NCBI RefSeq assembly: GCF_009765215.1
Contig: NZ_VLNV01000006.1
Location: 309,281 to 373,280 of the forward strand
DNA from: Lysobacter prati
GTDB lineage: Bacteria; Pseudomonadota; Gammaproteobacteria; Xanthomonadales; Xanthomonadaceae
Direction of reading: 5' to 3'
DNA length: 64,000 nt
The notes under the pieces are model-generated. The model was not told the origin of the DNA, made no database searches, and saw nothing but the letters and a program-made list of their open reading frames with translations. The first letter of the stretch is position 1. Each line of letters opens with the position of its first letter. Of the stretch, positions 38,099 to 46,801 are shown piece by piece. A program made the translations under genes and the position numbers.

Positions 38099-39061
38099 AT
38101 GAAACCGTTCAACGTCTTCCCCTACGACAGCAACATCAACTTCATCCGCCTGCGCTGGTTGTCGCTGGGCATTGCCCTGGCGATGCTGCTGGTCGCCGTC
38201 GGTGCCATGGCGATCAATGGCTTCAACTTCGCCCTCGACTTCACCGGCGGCGCCGTCACCGAGATGCGTTTCGAGAAGCCGGTCGACGTCGATCAGGTCC
38301 GCGAGCGCCTCGACCGCGCCGGTTTTGGCAACGCCCAGGTGCAGTCCTTCGGCAGCGGCAACGACCTGCTGATCCGCCTGCAGCCCAAGGAAGTCGCGGC
38401 CGGTGCCGAGAACCGGGGCAACACGACTGCCAGCGACGTGCAGGCTGCGCTGGCGTTCGAGGGCAACCCGGGCAAGGTGCTGCGCAGCGAGGTGGTCGGT
38501 CCGCAGGTCGGCAAGGACCTGGCGATCAACGGCCTGTGGGCGTTGATCTTCGTGGTCGTGGGCTTCCTGATCTACATCTCGTTCCGCTTCGAGAAGAAGT
38601 TCGCGATCGCGGCCGTGCTGACCACGCTGCACGACGTGGTGGTGGTGAGCGGCTGGTTCGCGCTGAGCGGCCACGAGTTCGACCTGACGGTGCTCGCCGG
38701 CGTGCTGTCGGTGATGGGCTTCTCGATCAACGACACGATCGTGGTGTTCGACCGCGTCCGCGAGAACTTCCGTTCGATGCGTGCTTCGCCGGAGGAGATC
38801 CTCAACAAGTCGATCAACCAGACGCTGTCGCGCACGGTGATCACGTCGTTCGTGGCGTTCCTGACGGTGGTCGCGCTGTACGTCTACGGTGGCGGTTCGC
38901 TGCAGGGCATGGCCGAGTCGCAGATGATCGGCATCATCATCGGCACGCTGTCGTCGATCTTCGTGGCCTGCCCGCTGCTGACCATCGGCTTCCTCAAGGT
39001 CACCAAGCAGGACCTGATGCCGAAGGCCAAGGACGAGGCGGCGCTGGCCCGTCGTCCGTAA
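38099..39061 (+). CDS. secF: protein translocase subunit SecF
   Basis: A 320-residue partner of SecD with six membrane helices. Visible are ALDFTGGAVTEMRFEKPVDV, the periplasmic P4 domain, FRFEKKFAIAAVLTTLHDVV, VLSVMGFSINDTIVVFDRVR and NQTLSRTVITSFVAFLTVV. It completes the tgt-yajC-secD-secF run, and a strong terminator follows 22 bases after its stop. Confidence 0.97.
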   Translation: MKPFNVFPYDSNINFIRLRWLSLGIALAMLLVAVGAMAINGFNFALDFTGGAVTEMRFEKPVDVDQVRERLDRAGFGNAQVQSFGSGNDLLIRLQPKEVAAGAENRGNTTASDVQAALAFEGNPGKVLRSEVVGPQVGKDLAINGLWALIFVVVGFLIYISFRFEKKFAIAAVLTTLHDVVVVSGWFALSGHEFDLTVLAGVLSVMGFSINDTIVVFDRVRENFRSMRASPEEILNKSINQTLSRTVITSFVAFLTVVALYVYGGGSLQGMAESQMIGIIIGTLSSIFVACPLLTIGFLKVTKQDLMPKAKDEAALARRP

Positions 39062-39082
39062 CAGCTGCTGTTTGCTCGACGG

Positions 39083-39110
39083 AAAAGGCCGCGCATTGCG
39101 CGGCCTTTTT
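39083..39110 (+). terminator. rho-independent terminator of the sec operon
   Basis: AAAAGGCCGCGC (39083-39094) and GCGCGGCCTTTT (39098-39109) pair perfectly around ATT and run into TTTTTCTTTG. Confidence 0.9.
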
Positions 39111-39127
39111 CTTTGCGTCCCAGAACC

Positions 39128-39484
39128 GTCATCCCGGCGAATGCCGGGACCCATCTTGATCGTGACCGTCCTGGCTTGCCGTCTGCGGAGCGGCGTCGTC
39201 CACCGCGCCGGGGATTGCTCCGCCCCTTCGTCGGACATCCTGTCCGAAGGCGGGGCGCGGGACATCCATGTCCCGCTGCTGCGCAATCCCCGGCGCGGTG
39301 GACGACGCTCCGGCACTTCATTACTCGGTCTTCGTCAAAGCCGTCGTTCCCGCGAAAGCGGGAACCCATGGACGTTGCTCTGGATCGTCATTCCCGCGAA
39401 GGCGGGAACCGAGTGACGTTGCTTCGTCACCCAGCAAGAGCTTCAAGAGCCAAGTCGCTGGGTCCCCGCCTCCGCGGGGATGAC
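39128..39484. repeat. set of REP-like GTCATTCCCGCG units
   Basis: Units at 39128-39155 (GTCATCCCGGCGAATGCCGG), 39343-39368 (GTCGTTCCCGCGAAAGCGGG), 39387-39410 (GTCATTCCCGCGAAGGCGGG) and 39460-39484 (inverted) are short palindromes of one family. They surround the first variable-arm element. The region 39111-39683 between the two facing terminators holds no gene. Confidence 0.75.
39193..39308. repeat. variable-arm palindromic element, copy A
   Basis: The outer arms 39193-39217 and 39284-39308 are perfectly complementary over 25 bases. Inside are two perfect hairpins: TCGGACA-TCC-TGTCCGA (39231-39247) and GCGGGACAT-CC-ATGTCCCGC (39257-39276). The whole folds as a stem with two side hairpins. 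The core recurs nearly unchanged at 39530, 54722 and 63947, but the middle of the arms differs in sequence. Confidence 0.9.
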
Positions 39485-39529
39485 GGCTTGTCGGGAGCTG
39501 CCGAAGACCTTGCGACGAAACTCTGAAGC

Positions 39530-39641
39530 GGTGTCCGCCGGGTGGGGGATTGCGCAGCAGTGGGCCATGGATGGCCCACGCCCCGCCTTCGGACAGGATG
39601 TCCGACGAAGGGGCGGAGCAATCCCCCACCCGGCGAACGCC
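39530..39641. repeat. variable-arm palindromic element, copy B (inverted orientation)
   Basis: The arms 39530-39553 and 39618-39641 match at 22 of 24 positions, with one G-T wobble and one mismatch. The interior is the reverse complement of the copy A core with the same two hairpins, except that the second reads GTGGGCCAT-GG-ATGGCCCAC, again a paired change on both sides of the stem. Confidence 0.88.
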
Positions 39642-39683
39642 GCCGCTCCGCAGACGCAAGCCCGACGTGCTCCGTTCGGGGCA

Positions 39684-39712
39684 CAAAAAAAGCCGCGCAA
39701 TGCGCGGCTTTT
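39684..39712 (-). terminator. rho-independent terminator of suhB
   Basis: On the minus strand AAAAGCCGCGC (39712-39702) pairs with GCGCGGCTTTT (39698-39688) around a 3-base loop and is followed by a T-run (the A-run 39685-39690 on the plus strand). Its stem is nearly the same as that of the sec-operon terminator. Confidence 0.88.
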
Positions 39713-39733
39713 CCCTCCACAGGGCAGGGCGCC

Positions 39734-40552
39734 TCAGTCGAACGCCGCCGCATACCCAGTGTTGACGATCTTGCTCTGCAGCGCATCGCAGATTTTCAGG
39801 TTGCCGGCGACCAGCTGACGCGGCATCTGGCCGCGGGTGTCCATCGGGCCGGTGCTGCGGCCACGGAAGTCGACCACCTTGCCGCCTGCCTCGCGCACCA
39901 GCAGCGCGCCAGCGGCGATGTCCCAGGGCTTCACACCGGCCTCGAAGTACGCGTCGGCGCGACCACAGGCGACATAGGCCAGGTCGAGCGCGGCCGAACC
40001 GGTGCGGCGGATGTCCTCGGCCTCGGTCAACAGCGTGTCGATGCACTTGAGGTGGGCGCTGGTGCGGGCGCGCTCGCGCGGCGGGAAGCCCGTGATCAGC
40101 ATCGCCCCGTTGAGATCCTTGCGGTCGGCGACGCGGATCTTGCGATCGTTGAGCGTGGCGCCACTGCCGCGGCTGGTGGTGAACAGCTCGTTGCGCAGCG
40201 GATCGAAGATCACGCCATGGACCGGCTCGCCATTCTCGACCAGGGCGATCGACACACAGAAATGCGGGATGCCGTGCAGATAGTTGCTGGTGCCGTCGAG
40301 CGGGTCGATGACCCACGTGAAACGGCTGTTGCCTATCGGACCGCTTTCCTCGCCGAGGATGGCGTAGTCGGGGGTCGCGCGGCGGAATTCCTTGATGATC
40401 TCTTTCTCGGCCAGGCTGTCGACTTCACTGGCATAGTCCATCCGGTCCTTCTCGACCACGTTCAGCGCATCGAGCTTGTTCATGTGCCGCAGCAGCACGT
40501 TGCCGGCGGCGCGGGCGGCCTTGACCATGAGGGTGACGGCGGGTTTCTGCAT
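39734..40552 (-). CDS. suhB: inositol-1-monophosphatase / SuhB
   Basis: A 272-residue phosphatase of the IMPase family. Metal-binding motifs are GEESGP near residue 69, [19 protein letters not shown], and the C-terminal [18 protein letters not shown]. SuhB hydrolyses inositol phosphates and, in E. coli, also acts in rRNA antitermination and assembly with NusA. The start ATG 40552 ([10 protein letters not shown]) is supported by family length. It diverges from trmJ, as in E. coli. Confidence 0.94.
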   Translation of the reverse strand: MQKPAVTLMVKAARAAGNVLLRHMNKLDALNVVEKDRMDYASEVDSLAEKEIIKEFRRATPDYAILGEESGPIGNSRFTWVIDPLDGTSNYLHGIPHFCVSIALVENGEPVHGVIFDPLRNELFTTSRGSGATLNDRKIRVADRKDLNGAMLITGFPPRERARTSAHLKCIDTLLTEAEDIRRTGSAALDLAYVACGRADAYFEAGVKPWDIAAGALLVREAGGKVVDFRGRSTGPMDTRGQMPRQLVAGNLKICDALQSKIVNTGYAAAFD

Positions 40553-40648
40553 GGCAAGCGGCCTCGTAGGGGGAGGTGGGGGACGGACTGGCGGCGGCAA
40601 AGAGCGGACCGGCTCGGGGCCGGGGCGCGGAGTTTACCATTGCAGGCC

Positions 40649-41467
40649 GTGACTTCCGAAGCGAAAACCGTGTCCGACTCTGCCCCCGCACCCGTCACCC
40701 ACGTTTCCGGCCCTGCCGACCGCCTGCGCATCGTGCTCGTCGGCACCCAGCACCCCGGCAACATCGGCTCGGCGGCGCGGGCGATGAAAACCATGGGGCT
40801 GACGCGGCTGGTGCTGGTGGCACCGGAGAAGGCGCCCAGCGTCGAGTCCTACGCCCTGGCCGCCGGGGCCGACGACGTCCTGGCCGCCGCCACCACCTGC
40901 GCGACCCTGGCCGAGGCCGTGGCCGATTGCCGGCTGGTGCTGGGCTGCACGGCGCGCAGTCGCCGCGTCGCGCTGGAAGAGCTGCTGCCACGTGATGCCG
41001 CCGCCCGCGCGGTCGGCGAGGCGGTGGCCGGCGCCGAAGTCGCGCTGGTTTTCGGCCGCGAGCGCACCGGCCTGAGCAACGACGAACTGCAGCTGTGCCA
41101 CGCCTCGGTCCATATCCCGGCCAACCCGGACTACAGCTCGCTCAACCTGGCCGCGGCCGTGCAGGTGCTCAGCTACGAGCTGCGCCTGGCCGTCCTGGCC
41201 GCTGCCTCCCCCGCCGGGGCCGACGGTGAAGGGCCGGAACGGCGCGAACCGCTGGCCTCGCATGCCGAGATGGAAAGCTTCTTCGCCCAGCTCGGCGACA
41301 CCCTCGACGCGATCGACTTCCACAAGGGGCGTGCCCCGGAGTCGGCCATGCGCAAGCTGCGGCGGCTGTACCTGCGGGCCGGGCTCGACTCGCGCGAGGT
41401 GCGGATCCTGCGCGGGATCCTGGCCGATGCACAGCGCATGGCGTCCCTGGCCAGCAAGAAGGACTGA
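40649..41467 (+). CDS. trmJ: tRNA (Cm32/Um32) 2'-O-methyltransferase TrmJ
   Basis: A 272-residue SPOUT-class methyltransferase. The N-terminal core has IVLVGTQHPGNIGSAARAMK, RVALEELLPRD, VALVFGRERTGLSNDELQLC and PANPDYSSLNLAAAVQVLSY, which forms the knot that binds SAM. A helical C-terminal extension has LRRLYLRAGLDSREVRILRG. GTG 40649 or GTG 40670 (both in frame) may be the start. Divergent to suhB. Confidence 0.92.
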   Translation: MTSEAKTVSDSAPAPVTHVSGPADRLRIVLVGTQHPGNIGSAARAMKTMGLTRLVLVAPEKAPSVESYALAAGADDVLAAATTCATLAEAVADCRLVLGCTARSRRVALEELLPRDAAARAVGEAVAGAEVALVFGRERTGLSNDELQLCHASVHIPANPDYSSLNLAAAVQVLSYELRLAVLAAASPAGADGEGPERREPLASHAEMESFFAQLGDTLDAIDFHKGRAPESAMRKLRRLYLRAGLDSREVRILRGILADAQRMASLASKKD

Positions 41468-41573
41468 CCGCCGCGCTGGCCCCGGGGCAGGGACCAGACG
41501 CCTGAACTGCGGTCCGACCGGGGGTTTGCAGTATCGGCCCGCCGGCTTTTCGTATTAGGCTGGCCCCGGCACT

Positions 41574-42521
41574 TTGACGGGTTGTCCGTACTTGATCGCT
41601 AGCCTGAGTCGTATTGCCCTGTTGTCCGTACTCGCGCTGGCATCGGCGGCCGTGTCGTTCGCGACGAAGGCCGGCAATGACTCCGGCGTGCTGGTGCTCG
41701 GGCGCATCAGCGACGACCCCAAGACCCACTACGAGCAGCTCAAGCCGCTGCTCGACTACGTGGTGCCGCGCATGGCCGATGTCGGCATCCGCGAAGGCCG
41801 CATCCTGATGGCCAAGGACACGCAGCAGATGGCCAGCTATCTGCGCCGCGGGCGGGTCGACTGGGTCACCGAAACCACCGGCACCGCGATGCTGCTGCGC
41901 CAGCGCGCCGGCGCCAGGCCGCTGCTGCTGACCGAGCGCGACGGCACCAGTCATTACCACAGCCTGTTCTTTGCCCGTCGCGATAGCGGACTGCGCTCGA
42001 TCGCCGACCTGCGCGGCCACAGCGTCGCCTTCCAGCGGCCCACCTCGACCAGCGCCTACTTCGTCCCGGCGATCGAACTGCTCGATCGCGGGCTGTCGCT
42101 GGAGATCCTGCTATCGCCGGACGACCGCATCGAAAGCGGAGCGGTCGGCTACATGTTCGCCTGGTCCGAACTCAACATCTCGACCTGGGTGCACAAGGGC
42201 CTGGCCGATGTCGGCGTGATGAGCAACCTCGACTGGGCCAACCCGCGGCGGATGCCGCCGGCGTTCCGCAATGACCTGGTCGTGATCGCCGAGAGCGAGC
42301 AATACCCGCGCGCGATCGAGATGGTGCGCGGCGACCTCGACCCGCGCGTCGAAGCGCGCCTGCGCGAAGTCCTCATCGACGCCGCCGGCGATCCCGAGGC
42401 CGGCGACGCACTGCTGAGGTTCTTCGGCACCACGCGGTTCATGCCGATCGATCCCGATTCCAAACGCGCGCTGGACCATATCGCCAACGGCGTGACGCGG
42501 GTCCGGGCGGAGGTCGAATGA
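41574..42521 (+). CDS. PhnD-like periplasmic substrate-binding protein
   Basis: A 315-residue protein with an N-terminal signal (RIALLSVLALASAAVSFA) and a PBP2/PhnD-type fold: LGRISDDPKTHYEQLKPLLD, VDWVTETTGTAMLLRQR, LRSIADLRGHSVAFQRPTST, TSAYFVPAIELLDRG. Members bind phosphonate, phosphite or similar anions for ABC import, but no permease or ATPase gene is nearby. The start is a TTG (41574 or 41592). It overlaps the GGDEF-EAL gene by 4 bases, so I infer a sensor that passes ligand status to c-di-GMP turnover. Confidence 0.8.
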   Translation: MTGCPYLIASLSRIALLSVLALASAAVSFATKAGNDSGVLVLGRISDDPKTHYEQLKPLLDYVVPRMADVGIREGRILMAKDTQQMASYLRRGRVDWVTETTGTAMLLRQRAGARPLLLTERDGTSHYHSLFFARRDSGLRSIADLRGHSVAFQRPTSTSAYFVPAIELLDRGLSLEILLSPDDRIESGAVGYMFAWSELNISTWVHKGLADVGVMSNLDWANPRRMPPAFRNDLVVIAESEQYPRAIEMVRGDLDPRVEARLREVLIDAAGDPEAGDALLRFFGTTRFMPIDPDSKRALDHIANGVTRVRAEVE

Positions 42522-44650
42522 ACCTTCGCTTTGGCCTGCAGGCCAAGTTCATGGTGCTGATGGGCATCGCGTTGCTGGTGGTGCTGGCGCTGGTCGCGCT
42601 GTTGTTCAACCGGCAAGAGCGCATGCGCATGGAAGTCGAGGGCGTCAGCCGCCACACCATGCGCACGATGATGGGCGAGACCTTGCGTCGGCAGGGCGAA
42701 GGTGCCGCCTCGCAACTGGCCGCCACGCTGACCAATCCGATGTACTACTCCGACCTCGACGCGATCGGCGTGCTCAGCCGGGCCACGCTGCGCAACCGCG
42801 ACGTGCGCTACGTGATCGTCTACGACGACGCCGGCCAGGTGCTGCACGACGGCAGCGAGGCCATCGTCAATTACGGCAAGCGCATGGACGATGCGATGGC
42901 CGCCAAGGTCATCGCCTCCAGGGCGCTGCTGACGCAGCGCGACGAGAAGGTGATGGACGTGTCGGCGCCGATCATGATCGGCCAGCAGCGCATCGGTGGT
43001 GTACGCATCGGTTACGACCTGAGTGCGATGCGGCGTTACCAGGACCAGGCCGTGGGCCAGTTGCGCGCCCGGCTCGACGCGCTCAGCCAGCGCTACGTGA
43101 TCTGGATCGGCCTGCTCGGCGCCGGCATGCTCGCCTTCGGCGCGCTCTCGCTGTGGCTGATCCAGCGCCTGCTGGTGCGCCCGATCCGCGAGCTGGCCGA
43201 GTCGGCGCGCGCGATCGAGGCCGGTCGCTTCGATACCGCCACGCCCATCGACAATCGCAACGACGAAGTCGGCGACCTGATGCTGGCCTTCGACCGGATG
43301 AGCCGCAGCCTGGCGCGTCACGATCGCGAGATCCGCCGCATGGCCTACACCGACGCGCTGACCGGCCTGGCCAATCGCCTGGCATTCCGCGAATCGCTCG
43401 ACCAGCGCCTGCTGCAGCTGCACGGCGCCGGCTGCCAGCTGGCGCTGCTGTTTGCCGACATCGACGACTTCAAGCGCGTCAACGACACCCTCGGCCACGA
43501 TGCCGGCGACGACGTGCTGCTGCAGTGCGCGCGCCGGATCGAGCACACCGTGCAGCGCATCGGCGGCGACGGCGCGATGCTGGCGCGCTTCGGTGGCGAT
43601 GAATTCGTCATCCTCGTCCAGGCGGACCACGACCCCAACGCCGACGTGCGCAAGATCGCCACGCACCTGGCCGAGACGCTGGTGACCGAGCTGGGGGAAC
43701 CTATCCTGGTGCAGGACCGCCAGGTGTTCCTCGGCACATCGATTGGCATCACCCTGTTCCCGGAAGACGCTTCGGGCGCGACCTCGCTGATGAAGAACGG
43801 CGACATCGCGATGTACCAGGCCAAGGTCGCCGGCAAGAACTGCTTCCGCTTCTACAGCCGGGCGATGGACCAGGCGGTCGAGCGTCGCGTGCACCTGGAG
43901 CACGAGCTGCGCGGTGCATGGGACCGCGGCGAACTGAGCCTGGCATACCAGCCGGTGTTCCGCCTGGTCGACGGCGCGATGATCGGTGCCGAGGCGCTGT
44001 TGCGCTGGAAGCATCCTGAGTTGGGCGTGGTCGCGCCGTCGGTGTTCATCGACGTGGCCGAGCAGAGTGGCCTGATCGAAGTATTGGGCCCGCAGGTGCT
44101 GCGCCAGGCCTGCGCCGATGCCGTGCGCTGGCAGGAATCGCGCGCTGGCGAGGAACCGCTGTTCCTAGCGGTCAACGTGTCACCGCGCCAGCTCCGCAAC
44201 GGCGACCTGCCGGATGTCGTGGAGGCGTCGCTGCGTGAAACCGGATTGCCGGCCGATCTTCTGCACCTGGAATTGACCGAGACCGCGGTGATCGGCGACG
44301 AGCGCCATGCCAGCAGCTTGTTGTCGCAGCTGCGCGGGATGGGCGTGAAGGTATGGCTGGACGACTTCGGCACCGGCTTCTCAGGGCTGAGTCATCTGCG
44401 CCGCGTGCCGGTGGATGGCGTCAAGATCGACCGCAGTTTCGTAGCCGACGTACTGCGCGACCCCGACGACCTGGCGCTGACCACGGCCATCATCGCCATG
44501 GCGCATTCGCTGGGAATCCTGGTGGTGGCCGAGGGCGTGGAGAAGGAAGGGCAGTACGCGATCCTGCGCGAGCGCGGATGCGATTTCGCCCAGGGCTATT
44601 GGCTGGGGCATCCGGTGACGGCGGAAGAGTTTCTGGCTGTGGCTTGCTGA
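42518..44650 (+). CDS. membrane GGDEF-EAL protein
   Basis: A 710-residue protein that probably makes and/or breaks c-di-GMP. An N-terminal helix (FMVLMGIALLVVLALVALLF) is followed by a periplasmic sensor of about 150 residues, a second helix (GLLGAGMLAFGALSLWLI) and HAMP (RPIRELAESARAIEAGR). The GGDEF domain has an intact RFGGDEFVIL (GGDEF at residue 359), and the EAL domain has EALLRW (residue 492), NVSPRQL, LELTET, DDFGTGFSGLSHL and EGVEKEGQ. Both active-site signatures are intact. Translation is coupled to the PhnD-like gene, the likely source of its signal. Confidence 0.93.
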   Translation: MNLRFGLQAKFMVLMGIALLVVLALVALLFNRQERMRMEVEGVSRHTMRTMMGETLRRQGEGAASQLAATLTNPMYYSDLDAIGVLSRATLRNRDVRYVIVYDDAGQVLHDGSEAIVNYGKRMDDAMAAKVIASRALLTQRDEKVMDVSAPIMIGQQRIGGVRIGYDLSAMRRYQDQAVGQLRARLDALSQRYVIWIGLLGAGMLAFGALSLWLIQRLLVRPIRELAESARAIEAGRFDTATPIDNRNDEVGDLMLAFDRMSRSLARHDREIRRMAYTDALTGLANRLAFRESLDQRLLQLHGAGCQLALLFADIDDFKRVNDTLGHDAGDDVLLQCARRIEHTVQRIGGDGAMLARFGGDEFVILVQADHDPNADVRKIATHLAETLVTELGEPILVQDRQVFLGTSIGITLFPEDASGATSLMKNGDIAMYQAKVAGKNCFRFYSRAMDQAVERRVHLEHELRGAWDRGELSLAYQPVFRLVDGAMIGAEALLRWKHPELGVVAPSVFIDVAEQSGLIEVLGPQVLRQACADAVRWQESRAGEEPLFLAVNVSPRQLRNGDLPDVVEASLRETGLPADLLHLELTETAVIGDERHASSLLSQLRGMGVKVWLDDFGTGFSGLSHLRRVPVDGVKIDRSFVADVLRDPDDLALTTAIIAMAHSLGILVVAEGVEKEGQYAILRERGCDFAQGYWLGHPVTAEEFLAVAC

Positions 44651-44654
44651 CACG

Positions 44655-44835
44655 CCGTCCCCTCTCCCTGGCCGCCTAGGGCGGCCTGTCCCTCTCCCAT
44701 AAGGGGAGAGGGTGGTCCTTCTCCCCTGGTGGGAGAAGGTGCCCGAAGGGCGGAAGAGGGGTGTGCTTTGGCTCTTCCTTCTCCCCTCGTGGGAGAAGGT
44801 GCCCGAAGGGCGGAAGAGGGGGAGAGGCGCGCAGC
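44655..44835. repeat. CTCTCCC repeat cluster with a tandem unit
   Basis: It begins with CCCTCTCCCTGGCCGCCTAG and its inverted half, then carries twice the word set CCTTCTCCC..GTGGGAGAAGG, GTGCCCGAAGGGCGGAAGAG (near 44717-44760 and 44779-44821). The first part is almost identical to the copy at 48833-48955. Same family as 31163-31314. Confidence 0.8.
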
Positions 44836-44838
44836 GCC

Positions 44839-45474
44839 TCACATCACCATGTCGATCCAGCGCGCAGCCGCAGCCGCAAGACTGCCCGACAAAATGCCGA
44901 ACACCGCGATCGCGATCACACCTGCAACCCAGGCAAACCCCATCAGATAGCCGTCGCGCTCAAGCAGCGCCAGCGCGAACACCACCAGCAACCCGCCGAA
45001 CAGGAAGTTGGTGAACGGGATCGGTAGCGACAGCAGCAGGCCCAGCAGCACGAGCAGCAGGCCGGTGAAGAAATCGGCGAGGCGGTGATCCAGCATCACC
45101 GTGGCGCGCGGTCGCACCAGCTTCTCCAGCCGCGTCAGCCACGGCGCCAGCAGGTCGCGGAAGCGCGCCATCGCGCTGCGGTGCGGGCCGCGACGGGCCA
45201 GGAATGCCGGCAGCCACGGTTCGCGCATGCCGAACACTTGCTGCAGGCCGATCAGGATCACCAGCGGGCCGCTGATCGCGCCGCCCAGTCCGGGGATCGG
45301 GATGAAGGCGGGTATGGTCGAGACGAACAGCAACATGCCGAACGAGCGGTCGCCCAGACCGTGCAGCACGTCGCTCATGCGCAACTGCTCGTTGGGGTCG
45401 CCTTCCGCGAAGCCGTCGAGCAGTGTGCGCGTGCCGGCTTCGTGGGGCTGGTCTTGCCTAGCCCGCGGTGTCAT
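44839..45474 (-). CDS. ExoD family membrane protein
   Basis: A 211-residue protein with motifs of the exopolysaccharide-synthesis ExoD family: LRMSDVLHGLGDRSFGMLLF, STIPAFIPIPGLGGAISGPL, VILIGLQQVFGMREPWLPAF and ARRGPHRSAM, plus several C-terminal helices (LLVLLGLLLSLPIPFTNFL). ExoD affects polysaccharide synthesis and alkali tolerance in rhizobia. The role here is not shown. Its ATG lies inside the last 17 bases of the upstream CNNM/CBS gene, so they are coupled. Confidence 0.85.
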   Translation of the reverse strand: MTPRARQDQPHEAGTRTLLDGFAEGDPNEQLRMSDVLHGLGDRSFGMLLFVSTIPAFIPIPGLGGAISGPLVILIGLQQVFGMREPWLPAFLARRGPHRSAMARFRDLLAPWLTRLEKLVRPRATVMLDHRLADFFTGLLLVLLGLLLSLPIPFTNFLFGGLLVVFALALLERDGYLMGFAWVAGVIAIAVFGILSGSLAAAAARWIDMVM

Positions 45475-46801
45475 CCGGTGTCGGTTCCTGTTCGATGCGT
45501 TGCAGCAGCAGCTTGTCGATGCGAGGGCCGTCGAGGTCGACCACTTCGATGCGCCAGTGGCTCCAGTCGAAGTGCTCGCCGACGTAGGGGATGCGGCCGA
45601 AGTGGGCGATCACCATGCCGGCGGCCGTGTGGAAGTCGTGCTCGTCCTCATCCGGCAGGCGACCGCCGCCGATCAGTTCGCGCAGGTCCTCGATCGGCAG
45701 CGAACCGTCGAGCAGGTACGAGCCGTCGGCGCGTTCCACCACCGGTGAACTGTCGTCTTCGGTTTCGCCGGAATGGGCCATGTTGGAATGGATGCGACCG
45801 ACGACCGCGTCCATCAGGTCGGCGACGGTGACCATGCCGCTGATGTCGCCGTACTCGTCGACCACCAGCGCCAGCGATTGCTGTTCTTCGCGGAAGATCT
45901 CCAGCAGCTTCATCGCGTGCGTCGATTCGGACACGAACAGCGGTTCGCGCAGTTGCTTGAACAGGTCCGGGGCCTTCTCGTCCAGGCGGTCGAGGAGCGA
46001 CTTCACCTCGAGGATGCCGAGCACCTCGCTGTCGTTGCCGCGATACACCGGAAAGCGCGAGAACGGCATCTCGCGCATCGCCGCCAGGTTCTCGGCGAAC
46101 TCTGCGGATGCATCAAGCCAGGCGATGCGCGTGCGCGGCGTCATCAGGCTTTCGGCAGTGCGGTCGCCGAGGCTGAGCACGCGGTTCATCATCTTGCGCT
46201 CGTCGGCGTCGATGACGCCCTGCTCGTGGCTTTCGCTGACCAGCAGGCGGATTTCTTCTTCGCTGATCGCACTGCGGGCGTCGTCCTTGATGCCGAGCAT
46301 GCGCAGCACCAGGCGGTTGATTGCGCCAAGCGTGGCGACGATGGGCCGGGCCGCGCGCGACAAGCCATGGAGCGGCATCGCGATCGCGCTGGCGATGCGC
46401 TCGGGGTTGGTCAGGGCCAAGCGCTTGGGGATCAGCTCGCCGAAGATCACCTGCGCGGCGGTGATCAGGCTGACCGCGGTGCCGATGCCGATGGCGCGGC
46501 TGTACTTGGCCGCGGCCGGCCACAGGTCATGCAGCCAGCCGGCGATGGCTAGGCCGATCGCCTCGCCGCCGAAGACGCCGGTCAGCACGCCGATCAGGGT
46601 GATGCCGACCTGCACGGTCGACAGCAGGTTGTCGGGATGCTCGGCCAGCAGCAGGGCGGTGCGGGCGCCGCGGCTGGGATGGACCGGGTCCTCGGCCATC
46701 TGCTTCAGGCGCAATTTGCGCGAGGTCATCAGCGCCATCTCCGACAGTGCGAAGAAAGCGTTGAGGATGATCAGGGCGATGACGGTCAGCAGTTCCAGCA
46801 T
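45458..46801 (-). CDS. CNNM/CBS-domain membrane protein (hemolysin family)
   Basis: A 447-residue protein with a DUF21 (CNNM) membrane domain of about 190 residues (LLTVIALIILNAFFALSEMA; GVFGGEAIGLAIAGWL; VIFGELIPKRLALTNPERIA). Two CBS domains (MTPRTRIAWLDASAEFAENL; STHAMKLLEIFREEQQSLAL) and a C-terminal CorC_HlyC domain (SYLLDGSLPIEDLRELIG) follow. It is probably a magnesium/cobalt efflux-type transporter. The hemolysin name is historical. ExoD overlaps its end. Confidence 0.9.
   Translation of the reverse strand: MLELLTVIALIILNAFFALSEMALMTSRKLRLKQMAEDPVHPSRGARTALLLAEHPDNLLSTVQVGITLIGVLTGVFGGEAIGLAIAGWLHDLWPAAAKYSRAIGIGTAVSLITAAQVIFGELIPKRLALTNPERIASAIAMPLHGLSRAARPIVATLGAINRLVLRMLGIKDDARSAISEEEIRLLVSESHEQGVIDADERKMMNRVLSLGDRTAESLMTPRTRIAWLDASAEFAENLAAMREMPFSRFPVYRGNDSEVLGILEVKSLLDRLDEKAPDLFKQLREPLFVSESTHAMKLLEIFREEQQSLALVVDEYGDISGMVTVADLMDAVVGRIHSNMAHSGETEDDSSPVVERADGSYLLDGSLPIEDLRELIGGGRLPDEDEHDFHTAAGMVIAHFGRIPYVGEHFDWSHWRIEVVDLDGPRIDKLLLQRIEQEPTPDDTAG

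Noticed and set aside
36067-38112. 681-codon minus-strand frame opposite secD
   Set aside because: Same reason: secD is certain by motif and operon, and the opposite frame is low in complexity.
39128-39484. Short palindromes at fairly regular spacing as a CRISPR array
   Set aside because: Spacings are irregular, units are inverted relative to each other and vary in sequence, and no cas genes are present. They are REP-like repeats.
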